Assembly (NCBI RefSeq): GCF_002575655.3
Contig: NC_053038.3
Location: 140,570,885 to 140,634,884 of the forward strand
Direction of reading: 5' to 3'
Source: Aegilops tauschii subsp. strangulata
Taxonomy: Eukaryota; Streptophyta; Magnoliopsida; Poales; Poaceae
Length of the DNA: 64,000 bases
Positions 58,094-64,000 of the stretch are shown here, piece by piece. How positions within the stretch are numbered: the first letter of the stretch is position 1; every line of letters starts with the position of its first letter. The notes under the pieces were generated by a model. It searched no databases. It had not been told where the DNA came from and saw nothing but the letters and a program-made list of their open reading frames with translations. The position numbers and the translations under genes are program-made.

Positions 58094-59669
58094 TGATACA
58101 TCTCCAATGTATCTATAATGTTTGCTTGTTCCATGTTGTTATATTATCATTCTTGGATGTTTTAGAATCATTTTATAGCAACTTTATATCAATTTTTGGG
58201 ACTAACCTATTGAGATAGTGCCCAGTGCCAGTTGTTGTTTTTTGCTTGTTTTTTTACTTCACAGAATATCAGTACCAAGCGAAGTTCAAATGCAGCGAAA
58301 CTTTTTGGAGATTTTTTGGGACCAGAAGACACCTTGGGGGGGCCAAGAAAGCACTTGAGGGGATCCCCGTGGGGACCACAAGACACCTGGGCATGCTAGG
58401 AGGCCCAGGCGCGCCCAGGTGGGTTGTAGGCCCCGTAGAGGTCTCCTGCACCGCCTCTTCGCCCTATAAAATCCAAAATATTCCAGAAACCCTAGGGGAG
58501 TCGATGAAACACAATTCCAGCCGTCGCAAGTTCCAGAACCACGAGATCCAATCTAACACCATCACGGAGGGGTTCATCATCCACATTGGTGCCTCTCCGA
58601 TGATGCGTGAGCAGTCCACCATAGACCTGTGGGTCCGTAGGCAGTAGCTAGATGGTTTCCTCTCTCTCTTTTGATTCTCAATACAATGATCTCTTGGAGA
58701 TCTATTTGATGTAATGACTTTTTGCGGTGTGTTTGTTTGGATCCGACGAAGTTTGAGTTTATGATCAGAATTTTATCCATGAATATTATTTGAGTCTTCT
58801 TTGATCTCTTATATGCATGATTATATGTAGCCTCATATTTCTCCTTCGAATCTTTGGTTTAGTTAGGCCGACTAGATCGACTTTTCTTGCCATGGGAAGA
58901 GGTGCTTTGTGATGGGTTCGATCTTATGGTGTTCTTTCACAGTGATAGCAGGGGCAGCAAGGCATGCATGTATCGTTGCTATTAAGAATAACAAGATGGG
59001 GGCTATTCCTACATGAATAGATCTGTCTACATCATGTCATCGTTCTTATTGCATTACTCTATTTCTCCATGAACTTAATACACTAGATGCATGCTGGATA
59101 GCTATCGATGTGAGAAGTAATAGTAGTAGATGCAGAATCGTTTCGGTCTACTAATCTTGGACGTGATGCCTATATATTAATCATTGCCTTGGATATCATC
59201 ATAATTATTTGATCTTCTATCAATTGCCCAATAGTAATTAGTTTACCCACTGTGTTATTTCTTGAGAGAAGCCACTAGTGAAATCTACGGCCTCCGGGTC
59301 TATTCTTTATCATATTTGCTTGCCGATCTATTATTTGCCACTTTTATTTTCAGATCTATTATTCCAAAAACCCAAAAATAGCTTGCTGCACTTTTTATTA
59401 CTTATTTTATTTCACGTTTTATCGAGAGCTATTTATCCAATCTATCACAAATTTATGTGTGTTTTTACCGTGGAGGGATTGACAACCCTTCTGACACGTC
59501 AGGTTGCAAGTATTTGTTCTTTGTGTGCAGGTACCATTTACATAGTGTTGCTTGGTTCTCCTACATGATTGATACATTGGTTTCACAGCTGAGGAAAATA
59601 CCTGCCGTAGCTGTAATGCATCATCCCTTCCTCCTTGGGGAAATACCAACATAGTTTCAAGGGACATCA
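58094..59669 (+). repeat. 5' LTR of the truncated Athila-like element
   Basis: 1576 bases. It shares with the 18723 LTR the opening GATAC-TCTCCAA-GTATC, then GGGACTAACCTATT and GCCCAGTGCCAGT, but differs in the middle, so it is a related subfamily. A TATA box TATAAAA lies at 58465-58471. Confidence 0.85.
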
Positions 59670-59680
59670 AAAGGAATTTA

Positions 59681-59697
59681 TGGCGCCGTTGTCGGGG
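59681..59697 (+). other. Primer binding site
   Basis: TGGCGCCGTTGTCGGGG, 11 bases after the LTR; one base (T for C) differs from the site at 20079. Confidence 0.7.
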
Positions 59698-59890
59698 AGA
59701 CATCATCAACATCTATCAGGTTCCTAATCACAAATCTTATCTCCTTGCAATTTAAATGATTTTCCATTTGCGACTTGTTTTCATCTCCCCCCACTTCACA
59801 AAAATTTGCCTTTTTATTCGCCCTCTTTTTCGTTCACCGTTTTCTCATCAGATCTATCTTTTTGTTTGCGTTCTTGTTTGCGTAGCTACG

Positions 59891-60314
59891 ATGTCTCAAG
59901 AAAATACCAAATTGTGTGATTTTTCCAATACCAATAATAGTGATTTTGTTAGCACTCTGATTACTCCTCCAGCCACTAGTGCGGAATCTTGTGATATTAA
60001 TGTCGTTTTGTTGAATCTTGTGATGAAAGATTAATTTTCCAGTACTCCTAATGTGGATGTCGTGTCCCATATAAACACATTCGTAGAATTGTATGATATG
60101 CAAAAGAAAAAAGATGTTGACAATGACATTATGAATATGAAATTATTTCCTTTCTCTTTGAGGGATCGCGCAAAAATTTGGTTTTATTTTTTTGCCTCGC
60201 AATAGTATCGATTCTTGGAAATAAGTGCAAAGATGCTTTTATCGCTAAGTACCCGCCAAAATTATTTCCCTTAGAACTCAAATCATGAATTTGAAGAAAC
60301 TTGAGCATGAACAT
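59891..60314 (+). pseudogene. gag N-terminal fragment of the Athila-like element
   Basis: ATG at 59891 opens MSQENTKLCDFSNTNNSDF. A TAA at 60032 interrupts it; the frame continues to LFPFSLRDRAKIWFY, a hallmark of Gypsy/Athila gag (compare FSLRDRAKxWF), then breaks again at about 60202. Shifted frames (IDSW, KCKDAFIAKY) carry the next conserved phrases. It is cut at 60314 by the next LTR. Confidence 0.7.
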
Positions 60315-63300
60315 TGTAACATCCGAAAATTCTAAATTTTGGAATGTTATAATAAACAGATAGATTGGATTGATTGTTTGATTGATTGACTGAAAGTGAG
60401 TGAAATTCAAAATCTTTTGAAAGTTAAATGAGAGGGAATAAAAGGACTTTCCCAAACTTTCATTTTGCTTTTATGATCTCCATGAATTCAAATACTTTTC
60501 ACCACAAAACCCTGGAGAGAAGATGACATGACTTCTTCCATTTATTTAAATGACAAGGGGTGTTGAAAATATTTGAATTTCTTTTGAGAATATTCCCCAT
60601 TTCTGAAACTTTATGCAACTCAATGATTTTCACGAGAGAAGATAAAATGACTTCTTCAAAATATATGAAATATGAGTTGGGAGTTTCAAAGAAACTCAAA
60701 ATTTAAAATCCATTTTGAAATTATTTTCAATATTGGAGTTATTTGAGTTGTATTCAAATTATTTTTCTCCAAAAATAAAATATATGGAAATTAGGGTAAA
60801 ATGATTCCCTACATCAGAAAATTGGAGAGAAATAAATTTGAAATCATTTTGGTATTTTTAAAATGATTTTTATTGGATTTTATTAAGGCAGTAGAACTGT
60901 TTGATTTATTTGAATTTGTGTGGATTTTATTTGACTTTACAAAAATGTCCAAGTTGTGGGAAATCTTTTTTTGAAAATTTTGATATATTATATGCCTGTA
61001 TAATATTTTCATTTTCTTTTGTTTTTATTATTTCTTTCTCTGTTTATTAAAAAAATTCCCTCCGCCGAACTGGGCCGGCCCCGCACCCAGCCAGGCCGCG
61101 GCCCAGCCAGCCCGCGTAGCTCACCCCCGAGCTCCGATCGGTCTCCCGAGTCAGCACGAGAGCGCCGCCGCCGCCGTGACCGCCTCCAACTCCCGCCGCC
61201 GCCTCCCTTGCCCCCTCCTCCACGTCTCGATGCCCTCCCCTTCTATAAATAACTCCGCCCCGACCCCCCCCTCTCTCTGCTCCCGCCGCCGCCTCTCCCG
61301 CATCTCGTCGCCGCCACCGCACTTTGCATCTCGCCGGAGCTGCGCCGCCGCCTCGCCGCTGCACCACCACCGCTCGCCTGCGCCGCCGCCCGCGCCTTGC
61401 CCCGCGCCCGAGCCGCCGCCCCAGAGCCACCTCGCCGCCCTCGCCCATCGTCGCGAAGCCGAGCCGGAGCTCGCCGGAGTTTCCCCGCTGGCACCGGACC
61501 GCTGCTGAACCAGTATAACCCGCCGGTCCAATCCGGTTTTTTTTCAAGTTCGGTTTTTTTGAAAGAAAAAAAAACCCTAGACTAGATCTGTTTTTTTTTG
61601 GTTTTACTAAACAGCGAACGTCCACTGTTTAGATCCTATAAACGTACGTTCACTATTTAGTTTTTTTCTGTTATTTTCGGCCAGGGACCCATCTGTGAAT
61701 AATTTTTATTTATAGATTAGCCCCTGATCTTCAAACGTCTATAACTTTTTGCTCGTTGGTCCAAATCCAACAAAACCAACGCCCACTTCTTCGTTATGAT
61801 CTCCTCTATCCATTAAAACAACTTAAACATGTTTTTGAAAGTTTTAAAATTTGAATTCAAACAGATTTGTATTCAAACTTCTTTTGTTCATAACTTAGGT
61901 TCCGTAACTCCGTTTGAGTTGATTCTTTTTGCAAATCGAAGCTCTTGACCTAAACTTTCTGATAAGGCCAAATTCATATAATTTTGGTATTGTTAGAAAT
62001 TGTTTTATGTTGCAAGAGTTAATTGCTCGGTTTTGAAGTTTTCCGAATTGTTTTCCTGGTTCTTTATGATCTTTTGAGTGATTGCTTATGTGTGGTTACC
62101 ATTGCTTGCTTACGATAGATTGACCGGAGTGTGACGAGTAGATCTATCCAGAGTATTGAGTGCGAATCATCTTCACCAACAGTGCAGGCAAGTTCACACT
62201 TTGATCATACCCCTTTCATACCCAGTTTTTTTTATGCATTATATTCAACCCTCAAACAATTGCATGATTAGGATCTGATTAACATGTGGGTATTGGGAAG
62301 TAGTTGATGAGGTAGTACCTATTGCCCTGTTTACAATCAAACCCTTGGGAGTTACTTCTACGTTGCTATTATATTGCCATGCTATGCTCGTAGACGTGGA
62401 TTGGGTTTGAGAGATATTCATGACAGATGTGAGATTGTTAATAATGGTTTACTTAAGGTGGCAACTAAAACTCACATCTGGGTGGATTGAGGCACCTGGA
62501 GAACCCAGTGTTGTCTGTTTGTATAAGGACCGCCACCCAGGCTCAAAGGGATCATAAGATTATTCATGCTAGAAACTTCCGTGTGCACCCACAAGCCATT
62601 ATGGGCTCTGGAATAGTTGAGTAAGTTGTGTGAGATCTTGAAGAGGTGGACTAGCAGATGTAGGGGGATTGTAGGTGTAACGGTCTGCCCGGAGTAGAGA
62701 GTAAATGCTTCTGAAAGACTGTGTCTCGATCATCCATTTCTCAAGCACCATGTAGTGCGAGAAATCCAACGGAGGAGATCGAGTCTTGTGGGGAAAAGTG
62801 CGCAAACCTCTGCAGAGTGTACAAACTAATCATGATTAGCCGTGTCCCCGGTTATGGACAATTTTGAGTATCTAGTTCTTGGATTATCCCGTTGATCTCA
62901 TCATGTTACTTTAATTAATCTTGTTGGGTTAATGAGGATACATAATTGGGATTGAGATGTTGTCAACCATCTCAATGTTTCACAACCACCATGATAGTTA
63001 AATAAAATTTATTCCTTTGCAGTAGGGAAAAATTGGCTTTTCGCAAAAACATTAAACCATAGAGCTTTTCCACCAGCCATATATGCATGTAGTGATAGTC
63101 TTTGTTCATCATTTCTCTATGGTGTGAATATGCCAGCATATTCCACGTGCCGACCCGTTTTCGGGCTGTAACATTTCATGTTGCAGGATTCTTACGACGA
63201 GTAAGTGATACGTTAGGGTTACGATTTCTACACTCAACTTTGCCGTTGGTGTTGATGGGAATCCACAACCTTGTTACTTCCGCTAGTTGGATTGAGGTAA

Positions 63301-63431
63301 TAGCATTTACGTTATTTTATACATGTGATTTACCTCTGTTATAAATCCTCGAGTACTGTGTGTGTCAGCATACCGATCCAGGGATGACACTTAAGCACAG
63401 AGACTTGATCCATTTGGGTCGGGTCGCTACA
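60315..63431 (+). mobile_element. Long LTR (3.1 kb) of a second LTR retrotransposon
   Basis: Begins TGTAACATCCGAAAATTC and ends GGTCGCTACA directly before a primer site. It holds a CG-rich block (61060-61510) that produces many chance frames, and an AT-rich remainder. It inserted into the gag of the element starting at 58094. The second LTR lies beyond the window. Confidence 0.8.
61244..61250 (+). promoter_or_regulatory. TATA box in the long LTR
   Basis: TATAAAT in CCCTTCTATAAATAACTCC inside the CG-rich block, about 930 bases into the LTR, a plausible start of the R region. Confidence 0.5.
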
Positions 63432-63434
63432 AGA

Positions 63435-63446
63435 TGGTATCAGAGC
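63435..63446 (+). other. Primer binding site, initiator tRNA-Met type
   Basis: TGGTATCAGAGC, three bases after the LTR end; this is the standard plant site for the initiator tRNA-Met. Confidence 0.9.
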
Positions 63447-64000
63447 ACATGTTGACTGTAGGACGTGACCCTAGAAACTGGCAAGCCCATAGGAAGGATT
63501 TTCCCTAAAACTTTCCTTTTCAAAAAGATCTTTTACCTCTCTCCTTTTCCGAGTCTTATTCAAATATTCCCTTTTAGTGAGACCATACCCTTTTTCCTTT
63601 TAGACCACTCGAAGATTCGACTGATGAGACCACTTCAAGAAGTACAAGATATCGGACAACTAAGACCATTCGGAATGAAGAGGATTTTACCGTGCATTAT
63701 GATAATGGAAACTACAACGGTTGAAGACTCCGAAGACTGGGAGAATTTGAAGGCTCTGAAGAATTGCCAGATGTGTATGACCTAGGAAGGTTACCCTTAT
63801 GGAACTTTGCAAACTATGGAAGCCGTCAATGCCCGAGACCAAGATGTATGGGAGAAAGACCGAAACATGGAGCATTAGAACTCAAAGTTTTTGTTAAGAA
63901 AACCCAAAGACAGGAGATATCAGTTATGGAATGAAAGCTCATGGCAGTAACATGGGCATAGACACGGCTGACCATGGTGTTATTACCCGTTTATGCTATT
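63447..64000 (+). mobile_element. Leader of the second LTR retrotransposon
   Basis: Interior sequence after the primer site. It contains short frames without a recognised domain; gag and pol would lie beyond 64000. Confidence 0.6.

Larger units (their letters stand above)
58094..60314 (+). mobile_element. Athila-like LTR retrotransposon, 3' part lost
   Basis: LTR 58094-59669 (TGATACATCTCC to GACATCA), related to the LTR at 18723. The primer site TGGCGCCGTTGTCGGGG is at 59681-59697. The interior stops at 60314 where another LTR element begins, so the rest of this copy is beyond the window or lost. Confidence 0.85.

Noticed and set aside
61047..61625. Long overlapping frames on both strands (up to 192 codons)
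   Set aside because: They lie in the CG-rich block of an LTR, consist of Arg/Ala/Pro/Gly runs, and have no domain. Composition explains them.

Overview
The window looks like intergenic DNA from a large grass genome, most likely Triticeae (wheat, barley or Aegilops). This rests on the repeats: Stowaway MITEs, CACTA ends with wheat-type subterminal repeats, Athila-like LTR elements whose primer site begins TGGCGCCGTTG, and nesting of elements in elements. I find no confidently intact host gene. Almost every recognisable protein is a transposon gene or a gene fragment carried by one, and most are broken by stops or frameshifts.

Layout. 1-571: partial Gypsy-type LTR on the minus strand. 572-5150: small DNA elements, including a Stowaway MITE interrupted by fold-back MITEs, plus a glycosyltransferase fragment. 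5150-11180: a decayed TNP2-type CACTA transposase gene (+), a convergent GRF zinc-finger gene (-) with one internal stop, and a SINE-like tRNA-derived piece. 11300-15202: repeat-rich CACTA body and terminus. 15203-18031: a truncated gene start and a CACTA-like block carrying a 3'-5' exonuclease pseudogene. 18032-25910: further CACTA-like DNA split by a complete non-autonomous LTR retrotransposon (18723-25614, target duplication AGCAC). 25911-27640: ~650-bp tandem repeats. 27641-30507: leader-like DNA without a gene I can assign.

30536-51110 is the centrepiece: a ~20.5-kb Mutator-like unit set between two AT-repeat tracts. It carries a FAR1/MULE transposase gene (+) with a DDE triad, SWIM finger and two zinc knuckles, and a convergent gene (-) encoding a plant-mobile-domain-like region followed by two Ulp1-type cysteine protease domains. 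The noncoding DNA of the unit is strewn with the motif GAAGTTCA, nearly always in the same orientation whichever gene it sits in, and the motif lies inside several independent tandem arrays (unit lengths ~75, 93 and 113 bp).

51132-52574: an apparent RNA polymerase subunit-7-like fragment and a CACTA terminus. 52575-58093: low-copy-looking DNA with a small intact orphan reading frame that has a TATA box, a decayed reading frame and a complete Stowaway MITE. 58094-64000: an Athila-like element (LTR, primer site, broken gag) truncated by a second LTR element whose 3.1-kb LTR, tRNA-Met primer site and leader run off the window.

All element and family calls come from reading the sequence by eye; none was checked against a database.
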